Assembly (NCBI RefSeq): GCF_030936135.1
Contig: NC_082597.1
Span: 42,663,095 to 42,727,094 of the forward strand
Source of the DNA: Gavia stellata
Taxonomy: Eukaryota > Chordata > Aves > Gaviiformes > Gaviidae
Direction of reading: 5' to 3'
DNA: 64,000 bases
Part shown: positions 42,859 to 54,990 of the stretch, piece after piece
How positions within the stretch are numbered: the stretch's first letter is position 1
Layout: the number at the start of each line of letters is the position of its first letter
The notes under the pieces: generated by a model
Told to the model about the DNA's origin: nothing
The model's database searches: none
The model's input: only the letters and a program-made list of their open reading frames with translations
Made by a program: the position numbers and the translations under genes

Positions 42859-45800
42859 GGCTTTAGAAAAAATATCACATCGACAAAGCTATACATTTTA
42901 AGTATGGGAAATGACCGAAATAGCTCACCCCTGTATTCCTTGTAGAGCAGTGCCCAGCCTGCAGCAGGGACCCGTCCCAGCTCCCCCCGAAAAAAGGTGC
43001 AAACCCCCCAGAGGGCAGGATGCAAATATAACAAGGAACACAAAAGATTACACCTATAATATTTTTCCTCTCTTTCTTATGAAAATCAGCTTTGTCTGTG
43101 ACCAAAACTGCCCGTGACGAAACAAATGCCCATCTCTGTGGGCTGCTGCAGCTCCCTGTCAGCCAGGCCAGTAATTCTGAACAGCAGGATTTCAGATATA
43201 TACATACAAAATGTTTTCATTTCTCTCGATCAAAGGAATGAGGCAACACCACCGAACTAGCAACTGCAAAACCCCCAGCATCGTCCTCCTTCAAAGAGGG
43301 TAGCCGTGGTCCCTTGTCTCTCTGGGGTCTGGCCACCTTTGCTTATGCCACATCTGCATCCCCGCCGGGGCCAGCACTGGTTAAAACACAGCCCCTGAGA
43401 CTCAGGTTTCCAGGCTGACTCCAACACCTGCATTTCTCTGTCCTAGCAAATAGGGCTACTGGTCTTACCTTTTTTGGGGATCCTTTATACTTTAGTGTTA
43501 TGTCCAGTTTCTCATTTAAATAATCTGCATTGATATGAAACCAATTTTTCCCAAATCCCCTGTAAATATTAATCCTCAGAGGACCATGTTTAGACAAAAT
43601 GTAAATAGTTTCCTTTATATAATTTTGTTTGGACAGAACAACTGCTACCAAGATATCATGTGGTCTCCAGGGTATCATGAATAGTGCTTTCATACTTTAC
43701 TGTCACTGGGGTGTAATTAAAAGATCCTTTTTTTGCCTTGAGTCATTACTGGATAAATAAAGCCTCTTTGTGAATTACCTCAGCCTCCTTCAACACAAAC
43801 GTGAACACAGAGCAAAGCTGTGTTTCTGAATTATGTCTGTTTTTAACAGATATAACCCTCTTAGTAACAGCTTAGCCACGTCTTTACAGACACAGATGCT
43901 CAACCGCGTCTTTACTTCGGTTCTCGTACTCCTGTACTGAATTGTGAAGCACCAAGGAGCATTAAATGCACTTTCCACGATTCGTAGAGGACATTTTAGT
44001 GAGTGGTAGTCCTGAGGAAATAATCCCACCATCATCATTTATACATCTAACTCCAGATGAAATATTATCAAGTCTTAGGAAGATGCAGATGAATAAAAGG
44101 GGCTGAAATACTTAGCTCCCACAGGTACCCTCACTGTAAATGACAGTGTCTCCAGTGGAAGTTTTGATAAGAGCAGCTTTAGTGACTTGTATGCGTGCAG
44201 AACAAAGTCTTGTGCGAAGTCGTACCTGAAAAATACATTCATTAATACTCTTATTTTTTATCTGTAGGGATTTCTCAAAATTGACCTTCTTGGGATGACA
44301 TTTTTGTTTGCTCCTGCTGTTCTTCCTGCTTGCACATTTCAGTGGCTGGAGCACACAAAAACCAGTTACAGGCATGGCCTGTCCTGGCATTTTCTTCTTC
44401 CCCCAAATGCAAGGGGCCAAATGCATGTTTGCTTTGGACTAATGACTCATACACATACAACCTCAAAGCAGGTCTTGTCATGGCATTATGAAGATTATAA
44501 AAGCGGTCGGCGTAAAGCCGCCTGCCACAACAGGGACACTGAAAGGGCTGCTGACTGCCCAGGACCAGAAGCAGGGAGGCCAGCTGGAAGGCAGGCTGAG
44601 AACGAAATTACACCTCCCTGAGTTTCATATTCAGAAATGCGAACAGCTTCTTATGCAGAGCTCAGAATTTAAAAGCTGATAAATTACAGAATGAACACAG
44701 GCAGTTATTTACTTTATCCCTTATCCTTGTTAATTCTGCAGTGTACCCTTGCTCATCCAAAGCTTAGCATTAATTTAGTCTCAAAAATTTAAAAACATTT
44801 AAGTGGTTAGACCTAGAAAAAGTGTACTAGTAAATTGGCTTGCTTATGAATTTATAAGAGCACAGAATTGTCTGTTTTAGTGATTTTAAGTTCCCAGTGG
44901 GTCAGTCATATCGGGGGAAAGAGCATTTGATGAAAAACTTCAAATCATTATCTGCCTTTCTCATGGGATGGCCGTGGCTTTTCCTCTTTCTCACTGCTGA
45001 CCTGTAGTGGGGAGTGTTGCTTTGAAATACAGCTGTGGACATGAGGCACCTTTTACAAAAAGGGAAGAAAAAAAAGAAATAAAAGTAAGGAAACGGAAGC
45101 AACACCAAAACCACATCAGCCTTCATATGACAGGACTGAGAAACCCAGACCAGACCAGTTACTCACCTAACAAAACCAAACTGATTCATCTGTTTCTGGC
45201 AGAAGACTCAATCTCAGCCCCCATGTGTCTGTAGACAAAATTTGCCTCAAATTCTGATTTTAAGGTGTACGTGTTTTGAACGTGTGAGGTTTTAGACTTT
45301 ACAGAGGAACAGAAATGCAAGTCTGAGCCAAGGCTTTGGGGTGATTTCTAAAGCAAGCGTGGAAAAAGGGTCTGAAGGTTTCTCAGTAGAATTTGTCTGT
45401 GCTTACTGGTGCCTCACATTATTGTTATTTAAACATGGAGGGTTTGTATTAACCATGTGTTTGTGCATGGTAAATCCAAAACCAAAGTTTGACTTTAATA
45501 ATGTAGTTGATAGCACTGAAACACTGAATCTAAACCCCTGTAAATAGCAAATCCTTTTGTGGGTGCCCTCAAAGTCCAGACAGTAATCCATGCTGTTTGC
45601 ATTGGATTTTCCCCTATACTTCCTCCATTTTGGCTGAAAAAATACAAAGGTAGCTGGTCAAACAACTGTGCCTGCCCCATCCAAATTCACGGAGAAAATG
45701 TGTTCATTTGAGTTCAGTGCCCCAATTCATCAGCCTGATCTGGGTTATCAGTCTGTCTCTGCATATACCAGACTATTTAAAAATGGAAACTAGAAGAGCT

Positions 45801-47098
45801 TCTGACTGTTCTGCCTCAGGAGCAGAAAAGTGAGTTGTGCAAGTCATTCAAACAAATGTCTTAAACCAACTGAACACCTAGAACTAACTCTAATAAAAAT
45901 CTTCTTTCCTCAGATTTTACATGCAGCATTTGGCAACATCTCCTTGAACACAGCGGCTTTTTTATTATTGCTTTAGCATATGCATATGGTCAGTTCATAA
46001 ATGAATGGTGATTTAAATGCTATGTTTATGTGTCCACATGCCATGGCCCTGTAAACTCTTTGGGTAATACCAACAATAATAATTATTAAAATATCATTGT
46101 AATAAAACGATGACAAGGATATACTAAAACCAGGAAATGGTCTAACCCAGAAATCCCTCAAAAAAAGATATTTTAGTTCTCTTAAACACAAGGCACAGAC
46201 AAGGTGTGGTAAGCAGTAGAATAACTGAGCTCAGATACTTGCCCTGCTCTTCCTCCCCCAGAAAATGAAGGTAAAATATTCATCCTGTAGCTCTGTAGCT
46301 TTTAACATCCACCTGGCGTGGACTTTACAGCGCACTAGGCTAGGCAAAACCAGGTTAGATACATTTCAGCAAGCGCCGCATTTAAACAAGGTGTCACATC
46401 ATATCAAAAAATGCTACCAGACCTTGATGCCACGTGAGCGAAGAGGGCTTTGCTGCGACGCATCTCTGTCACCCGCTGTCGCGCGCCTCTGCAAGTTGCT
46501 GCGTGCCTGCAGCCTCCCGCGGCCATGGGGACCATTACAGCACACCCCTTGCAGTGCCCGCGGGACTGGTGTCCCAGTGAGCAAACCAGTATTCAACACA
46601 GCTGTTACTGTCATCCCCGCTTGCTGTTTTTAGCTCCTCTCTCTCCTGATGCCACCCCACTGCTCCCTTTTGCTTTGGCTCATTGCAGTACCAGGTACCA
46701 GTCTGGATCCTGCAGCTTTTGAAAGCTGCATTTAACTTCCAGCACCATAACTATGTGGCTACTGGAAGAAAGGGAGTTAAAGGCTTTGAAAAATTAAAAT
46801 CTCACACAAACTAGCAATGAAAGGTTTATTTTTAAAATTATGTACTCCTGAATACACATCTGCAATATACAAGTACAATAAAATATGGTTATAGGTGATA
46901 TATGAGGCTTAACCAGTTGTTTTTTCAATCCCCGCTTTGCAAGACCTTGGTAAAAGACCTGACTGTTCTTTTTAAAAAAGGGTGGGATTTTGACTGACAT
47001 TCCCTCAGGACACAGAAGCAGATTCGTAATCTAATCATTTATTTTCATAATTGCCTGCTCTGTTATGGAGTGCTCCTATGAAGCTTTGGATATTGCAG

Positions 47099-47431
47099 CC
47101 TGATTGTGAAACAAGTCCTTACCCATTATCTGCCAGCAATGTTTATGCACACAGAGCTAAAGATCAGCCAAAATTTTATTACAGGAAATCGAAAACACTG
47201 GAAGATGAATGCAAAAAGCATTTGGTAGAAATTAAAGATACTGAAATGAAACCTTTTTCCCATGTTGAATTAGGAACAGAATATGTTACAAGATTCAAAG
47301 GCAGAGCTAGAAGAGATGACCGAGATCATTTGATTGCGCATTTTGCAGAACATGGACCTCAGTCTTCCATGTTAAGCCCTGTTGGAACCAGAGCATCTCT
47401 TTCAGCAGGAAAAAAATGCCATCCACGGTAG
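47099..47431 (+). other. Unassigned ORF, candidate exon or retrocopy
   Basis: 110 codons open from just after a possible acceptor (tttggatattgcag, AG at 47097-47098) to TAG at 47429-47431. The reading frame starts PDCETSPYPLSASNVYAHRA and contains RFKGRARRDDRDHLIAHFAE. Codon and residue composition look protein-like, unlike the low-complexity ORFs nearby. I recognise no family. No poly(A) tail is seen, though AATAAA occurs about 140 nt downstream. It could be a chance ORF, an exon of an unannotated gene, or a retrocopy. Confidence 0.3.
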
Positions 47432-47639
47432 TTATTAATGAGGTTAATTGTTAATTATTCTTTTTGTTAGACACTTGCACTTTATTTTTAATCTAAATCT
47501 TCCTGTCTTCAGCTCTTCTTGCTGGATGATGCTATATATTTGTCTGTTAGGCTGAAGAATTATCTGCTAATAAATATTTGTTTCCTGTGTAGATATTCAC
47601 AGGCTGCATTAGCCTTGTTTTTTATAAGATAAACAGACT

Positions 47640-47835
47640 CCTCTCCTTGAGACTTCCTCATGTTTTCCATTTTTTTTTGTCATCCTGGTCGTTCTTACTT
47701 GAATCCCCTCCAATTTTTCAATATCCTCTTTGAATTGCTGACACCAGAAATGGACTCATTTGGCCAGTGTGCTGCTGCCAAACATGGAGGTAATATATCC
47801 TTCTTACTCCCACTCAATATTCCCCTGCCTTTAAT
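47640..47835 (-). mobile_element. Old CR1/L3-like fragment
   Basis: The + strand reads like the complement of the CR1/L3 [13 protein letters not shown] and PHLEYCVQ region: GTCATCCTGGTCGTTCTTAC, then CCAATTTTTCAATATCCTC, then CACCAGAAATGGACTCA. Strongly diverged; edges uncertain. Confidence 0.5.
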
Positions 47836-50800
47836 CACTTGGCAGAAGGGCTGGGTTAGCAGCTCGTGTTCAGCGCGGCCTCCAGCTCTTTTCCAGTCTG
47901 CTGCAGTTTCCTGGGAGGAAGCACTGCCCTTCCCCCAGAAGGATGCTCTGCACCCCATCTCCTTGGGTGTCTGGATTTGAGCTTGGCTGCATTAAGTGCA
48001 TGGTTTTTAACAGCAACCAGACGATCAGGTGATGCAGACTGCTGTGTGCCACTGCCCTGTCTGTGCCTCATTTGCCGTTTCTCCTATCTGTACATCACTG
48101 GCAATCTTCAGGAAGATGACAAAGCTTTAAGACCTATTTCATGTTCCTTCGAAGCAAAGGATCATATTTCTGTCCCAGGCACAAGCACAGGTGCTTTGTT
48201 CAGGGATCTCTTCTCTCCCAGTTTCTCTTCTGTCTAACTGCAGGTCCATTGGCACTGAACTACATATTATCACCTAATGGTAATAAGGAAATGCACCAGG
48301 TTATGTACAGATTAGGTTTAGTTCTCCAAAGGATCAATTCTAGTCAATGAGAATGCTTAATCACATAGAAGTGTCTAGCAATCACTGGCTGGGAAGTTAA
48401 AGCATTGCTTTGCTCCTCATGGGATGTTGACCACTTACGGACATTTCACAGGAAAGCGCTGTTACAGTCCCCACAGTGTGAATGCAGCAAATGAGACTGT
48501 ATGTGCTTATTAATAATTACTTTCTTCTAGTTACTTCTTATCCTTCTGGCACTCTTCTATGAGCTTTATAATTTTGGCTTTCCAAAATGCAATGAGCAGT
48601 TTAAAACCTGTAATTTGCCTCTAGATGCTGTAATTGCACTTGGGTATGCCTGCTCACTGCAAACCTGCAAAGCATCTCCACGTTGGCACCAAACCGCAAA
48701 AATCTGCCAAATCCCATCGGAGATCCCCCAGTCAGCCTGATATCAGCCTGCATCTGATATATTGCCCACCACGGCACTGCCCAGCCCTCCTGTGGCAGAG
48801 CCCATACAGCAGGCATGGCTGAAGCCCATGGGGGGACTGTCACCTCTTCCAGCCAGTACCCAGAGCTGGGCTCACCCTGTGCCACCACGCAGCCGTGCTG
48901 CTGTCACTCGAGCCCTGTGCCGGGTTCACAAAAACTGGGATGTCTGGAGAATGGCAGCCTCCTGCCTCACCAGCTGGAGGCAAGAGAAGTCTTATGCAGC
49001 TGGAGGAACCCTGTGAGCTGCAGCTCTCAGTACAGTTAGTGAAAATAACTCAATAACAGTGATAAGAAAAATGCAATTCACTGTGGCATGCCAAAAGGGA
49101 GTCCTTGCCTTGTGCTTACAGGTAGGACACAGCACCCACAGGAGCGTGGTCAGGAGAGATGAGCTGGCAGGACCTTGCTCCCGAGGACGCACATTGGAAA
49201 CGCACAGAGAGGCTCACTCCACGCAGCCATGGCCATGAGCAGCACAGAGGGCAGCTCCATCAGCCCACCGAGCAGCTGCGCCCAGATTCAATTAGTTCTT
49301 TTTCTGTTTGGCTGCCCGACAGCAAGCAGAAGGGCTGTTTAGTGTTAGGGGCAATTTGTATCATATATTTAGGCAGCAGTGGTGCATCACATCACCATGA
49401 GCCACTGTGGTGCCTTTACTCTCCCCTTCCTACCCTCTGGGCGCACGCATGGATGGCACCTGACATCACTTGGGCAAGCTGCTGTACGGCAAGATTTTTC
49501 CAGCTGGTGCTGGTTTAAAAGCTGTAACTGATCCTATTAACTGTCTTTGGAGAAACCCACCTTGCAACTCTGATGAGATCACGACATCCTCAGCGCCTCT
49601 GGAGGCCAGACATTTCATTACGGGATGACTAATGGAGCAAAAAGCTTTTCTTCTTTGTGCATGCAGACAAAATCCACATCCCTGGAGCCCACCCTTCCTG
49701 CCCCACCCCCACACGTCATTTTAGACTGGATTTTAAACTACTGATTCTTAGGGAAAAAAACATGTCTGGTTTTAAGCTTCAGTGGAAACCAGCCCAGCGC
49801 AGCCCCCAGAGGCGATGCTGATAGGAAGCAGTGGTCTGCTGGGGCACCAGTGCTGAGCATGGTACAGGAGCAGGCTCCAGAGGTGGACCCAAAGATCTGC
49901 AGCCATGACAGCGAAGCAGCCGTGCCCCCGCACAGCCTAGGGAAGTAGAGCAGGAGGCAGTTGCTGGGCTCTTGCTCCAACCTGGTAAGAGAAGAAGGAA
50001 AAGAAATCCATCTTGAGCCAGGCAGCGGATTTACGCAGCCTGCGTGGCTGTGTGTAGCCTGCCCATGGTCTCATCCCACCCCAGTGCAGAGGCATGCTCC
50101 ATGGGGAGCTGCATGGCACAGCACCGCTGCAGCGGTGGCTGGCTGTGGGCAGTCTGGTGGTCTGTTTCAGTGGCAGCACCAAGATTAAGGCCATCTCCAG
50201 CTGACCCCAAGATGAGGAGGAGGCTGAAGTGGCATAAATACAATTTACGGTCTTCTCCATGGACGCCTGAACCCAGGCAGGGCTTGGCTGGGCTTCAGCA
50301 GCGTACAGCTACAGCAGGCAATGGTGCTGAGGTTCATCTGTGGGGACTTTCAGAAGCCAAGATGTCTGCACCTTCCTCACATTTCTGATCCTACTTGGTC
50401 TGTGTCCGTACAGTGACACAGAAGGGCAGCAATGTTTAAGACAGGATTCACAGCCACATGTGTTAGATTCCATGAAAAGAGAAAGAAAAAAAGGAAAAGA
50501 TGAACTCAACAGAGTGCAGTAGGCTTGAAGTCGCCTTCATAAAACTGGGCTGAACAAAGTAGTTGAGCACATGCTACTGGGAACAGCCCTGGTGAGGATG
50601 GAGGAGACCAGTGCATCAGCTGAGCCCCTCTGTAACTTTCAAGCACCACCTCTTATGCTTCATACTCCCCACAGAGCTGGGCTAATAAGTACGTAAGCTC
50701 TCCCAATCTTTTTGCCAACCCTACTTAATGCACATACAGTTCCCCCTCTAATAATTTTTAAACATGCCATCCCTGTGAAACCAACAGCTGAATTATAAAT

Positions 50801-53800
50801 ATTTAAAGAAACCCCTATTCTTAAGTAGCTGCAGAACTGCATTATAAAGCAGATTCACTCTTATTCAAGTGATACTGATGCAATACTACAAGTGTCCTTC
50901 GTCATAAGCTCTGAGATCAATGCCCAGGGAGTCCTGGACAAGAAGGGCTGCCCTGGTTAATGACAGTGTGAAGGACACCAGGGAGCCACAAGTTACTCTT
51001 TGCCCTCACGAGGTGAATGCATTGCTCTACACGTACAGTAGTGTGTAACTGCTGGCCTGCATGTGCTAAAGAGTCGTGGACTCTCCTGATAAGCCTCTGT
51101 TCAAAACCTGAAAAGGCCAGGAAGTGTTTTAATGTAATTGTTATCAGCTTTAAAAAAAGCACACAGAAGAAAGCAGGCTGCTTGCTTCCATTCTCTCCTT
51201 CCACCTCTATTCAGCTCCTTTCCTTGGCTGGAAAGAGGTTTAACACCCCCCTGTCTTAACTGGGGGAGGTTGAACAGCAGGTTGAGCCAGATGAAAGCGA
51301 CTGAAATACTACTAGAGCTTCAGCAATTCTCTGTTCTTGTAATTTTTTACATTCTTTCTCCTTTGCCACTGACCTTTATTAAAAGCCTGTATTGATTTTT
51401 GTTATCGGTCCCTCTGCCTGCCCTCCCCCCAGTCACTCAGATGCTTACAGGAATTCAAATAGACTTTCAGAAATGGCGCACTCAGTTCTGAAGGTTGTTT
51501 AAAAGGACACCGTCATGACATTTCCTCTGTTTTTATTTTAAAATCTTGCTGCCTTAAAATTTGAAGATATTTTATTTTCACAGGATTGATGTTTAGTCAA
51601 GCACAGGTCAGATTCAGATTTCACTTATTACCTGGGCTTTAACTGAAGTAATATTTTTCTTCATTGGAGAACTGCTACCAATATAAACGTCCCTCATACT
51701 GTAACATAATAAACTCAGGTCTTACGCAGAAAAAAACTAAAAATAAAAAAAAGGATTTGGGCATTAACTTGCTGTTTTATGTAGTTACAGGAATTGGTGC
51801 CAGAGTCTCTTTTTTTGATTATTCCTTTGATACCAAGATGCATGGGGAGAAAGGAAAAATCATCAGCAAAGTCAAGCTTTTGTTTCCTGCGCTTGCTTAA
51901 ACAAACTCACCTTTTTCTGTGAATATTTGTTTGGAAATTATACCATGTAACAAATCCCAACTGCAAGCTACCTTCTCCTTCTTTACTATAGAGTATGAAA
52001 ACTGTTCTTGGGGAAAAAAAGTAATTAAAAAAATCAAATATTATCTTTGACAAAACCATGTTGAATGATACGTCTTTCTACTTTCTCATTTGTTTTTGTT
52101 TTGTTACTAGGGTAATCTTGCCCACAAAGAATGGTTCCCGACCAAGAGAAGCATATGGTAATGAGATAAGAGCCATCAATGGCTGCAGCAGAGTGGAAGG
52201 AAATTTAGGAGGAGATAACTAGATGAATAGGTTTTACACAACTGAATGATGTGTGAAGAAAATGAAATTGGACTACAAAGACTGCAGTATGTGACCCCAT
52301 TATTCAAGTTTATCCACAACATACAAGACCAATTCCCTTCTTCTCCGTACTCATAATTTATTTCCACAGCAACCTATTTATTTCTTCACTGATCCAGTTG
52401 CTACTGCACATCTCAGCTCTTCTGTTGGGTCCTAAAAAAACCCCACAAAATAATTGTAGCATAATTTCTTCTCTCTCGTTTCCTCCTTTTCCTTTCTGAA
52501 TCTCTTCTACTGGGAAGTAATGTCAGGCGCTGCTGACGTGATTTGGAAGTATTTAATCCCTTTACTGATGCCATTTGTACAACAATGGAACCCTAAGAGA
52601 GGGAGAAAAGAGCTTGTGTGCGCTGCAGAGCTGACCTGCACCCGCACTGCAATGCTGGTCACCCTCTGCGGGCTCTGGCTCAGCTGCACAACACAGCCGC
52701 ACTCCCCGGCAAGGGATGCTGAGGGGCACACGAGCACTGCCACCGCGGTCCCCAGGGTGCCAGTGGGGACGGAAGTCCCCAGCGCTCCTCCCATGTTCTT
52801 GTTTCAACATAAAAACTGCCAGGCTTCCTCCCAAGGAAGACAAAGCAGCTGACTTCCAGGGGTCTCCTGTGCCTCCTGACTCTCCTGCCCCCCAAGACGG
52901 GAAAAGAGAGAGGAGATGATAATTTTCTCTGAGAGTCCATAAGCTACGTCCTCTGCCAGTCTTATGCTGGGGACATCTCTTCCACCCATCCAGCTGGCAT
53001 GTTTCTTCTTTTCAGCATGGGAAGGGAGCAATCACACGCTGTGCTTGATCCCATTCAAGGTAATTTAAATATCTCATTAAGGTAGCAATGGGTTTGTACA
53101 CCAGTCCTACCCTCCTTTCAGCAGAGAGAAGAAAGATAGCACAAGTATCATAAGCATAGGCTTAAGCAAAGCATAAGATGACGGGCTTTGGAGCTAGCCT
53201 GTACTTTTCTTTGTGACTCAAAAGACCTAAACAACAAACAAAATGTAAACACCCCGAGCCCGCTGACAGTGGGCCATCAGTCAGGCTCAGGAAAATTAAG
53301 GGTTCTCCTTGCAGATTGCTGACTTGGAATTGCTACAGGAGAAAAAACTGGCAACAAACAGGGTTTGAGGTGTTTGTGCTCTGGTCATCAGGCCTATGAT
53401 TACGAAACTGTTATTAGTTACACACAATCACCCCTCCGAAAACACAAAATGCTTCAAAAGCAGCTGCTCTGCTGAAGCAGTGAAATGCCATGTGCACGTA
53501 TGTCAAAGGGTAGTTTCTCCAGGCACAAGCATGGCCTGGGCAGAGAAACGTCACTTTTGCTGTAAACATGCAACTACAGCAAGTGTCTGTGCCTTTGAAC
53601 CAGCAATTACCCCCTCTGCCCCCTCCGCCCCCAAAAGAAATGACCTTAAAGTGCTCACTGCTCAAAGTCATTCAGGAATTGTCCCAAAGGACTTGCATTG
53701 ATTTGTAATTTTTAGGCATGAAATGCTTTCCCCAGACAGAAACAGAAAGTAAAAGACAATCTAACCTAATACGCCCGTTAAGAAACCCAGGGGTATTTTG

Positions 53801-54779
53801 GTTGAAGCCACAATTTTGGTCTTGGCCAAGAATCACAAACATGAATTATATGGCAAGTCATTTTGGATCTGCGCATTTGTCTGTCCTCAAAAAAAAAAAA
53901 TCATACTCAAGTCAGTAAAAGCAAGTGGGCAGGAGAAAGGAAGGAGGACCACAACGATTTTAAGTTGCACCAGTCAGCAGGTTGGTTTGCTCATGGAATG
54001 CTTGAAAGAGCCACCAAGTGTCCATCTCTGCATTTCTCCCTCCCACTCATAGCCTTATTTAAGGTTTTGTTGCTTTTATGCCTGCTGCTAAGTCTTAAGG
54101 CACAAAGAACACCATTAGGATGCTAACATTTGAGCACCATGGTCAAATAAGATGGTGGTTTGGTTTTTTAAGGACTTCGCTTAGACGTTGAGTGGAGGAT
54201 GCTTTCATACAAATACCGCTCCTGCATATAGAGATCTTCTTGATATCTCCTTGCTGTTGCAGTTTGGCGCTGAAGCACTGTCTTCACAGAGAACATCTTT
54301 GAAGTTATCCCTTTAAAGGGAACTGACTGGGAAGACTAGATAAAATTTGTTCCATGGGGAAATCAACTCGATTGTTGCAGCTCTTGCTTTTATAGAGCCC
54401 AATTATTTCCCTTTTGCCTCTAGTGCTTTTGAACTTTGCTTCAGTAACAGGCCTTCTTGCCTCACAATTTGAAGTAACCACAAAGATAATCTTTAAAATC
54501 ACTTCTCTGCAGCTAAGAGACACTAAACTCCCTTCTACTGGCTAGAACAACCTTATTCTAAATGCCGTGAAGTTAAAGCTGATCCAATGTCTCAACAGTG
54601 GTATTTTACAACAAATATATTCTTTTCTCAAGCACTCAGGAACAACAACAACAAAAAACCATATCATGACAAAAACATTGTCAAGGCAAAATAAAAATTT
54701 TGTAGAGATTCACATATATGTTCATTTCCATGTATTAGCAACGTAAAGTCTAGCAGACATGTGGGGATGAAAGATGTTT
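47836..54779. other. Gene-poor stretch, fourth part
   Basis: No gene, RNA or repeat that I can name. ORFs at 48.6-50.4 and 52.5-53.0 kb lie in GC-rich sequence, overlap on several frames and lack conserved motifs. Confidence 0.45.
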
Positions 54780-54990
54780 AGGACAGTAAGATTCAAGAGA
54801 ACTGGGTTGCTTCCAGGTCTGACACAGACTTTCTGTTTAAAATGATCTCGTACCGTTAAGTCTCATTTTCCCATCTATGAAAAGGAGACAATACTAATTC
54901 CTTTGCTTGTCCCAGTCCCAAAGAGTTTATAACCTTTATTGGTAAGACAATGTCTTACACTATGCACAATGCCAAGTACCAGGGGGTCTT
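54780..54990 (+). mobile_element. MIR/CORE-SINE-like relic
   Basis: In order: ACTGGGTTGCTTCCAGGTCT (MIR: CTGGGTTCGAATCCCGGCTC), GTCTCATTTTCCCATCTATG followed by AAAAGGAGACAATACTAATT (MIR: CAGTTTCCTCATCTGTAAAA then GGGATAATAATA), and TATGCACAATGCCAAGTACC (MIR: AACAGTGCCTGGCACATAGT). The order and spacing fit a tRNA-derived CORE-SINE. By-eye match only. Confidence 0.5.

Larger units (their letters stand above)
40568..47098. other. Gene-poor stretch, third part
   Basis: Holds the CR1 end at 42.06 kb and the pyrimidine tract at 42.82 kb. Two - strand ORFs with splice-like edges (43469-43693 and 44112-44224) are discussed in the findings. Nothing else supported. Confidence 0.45.
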
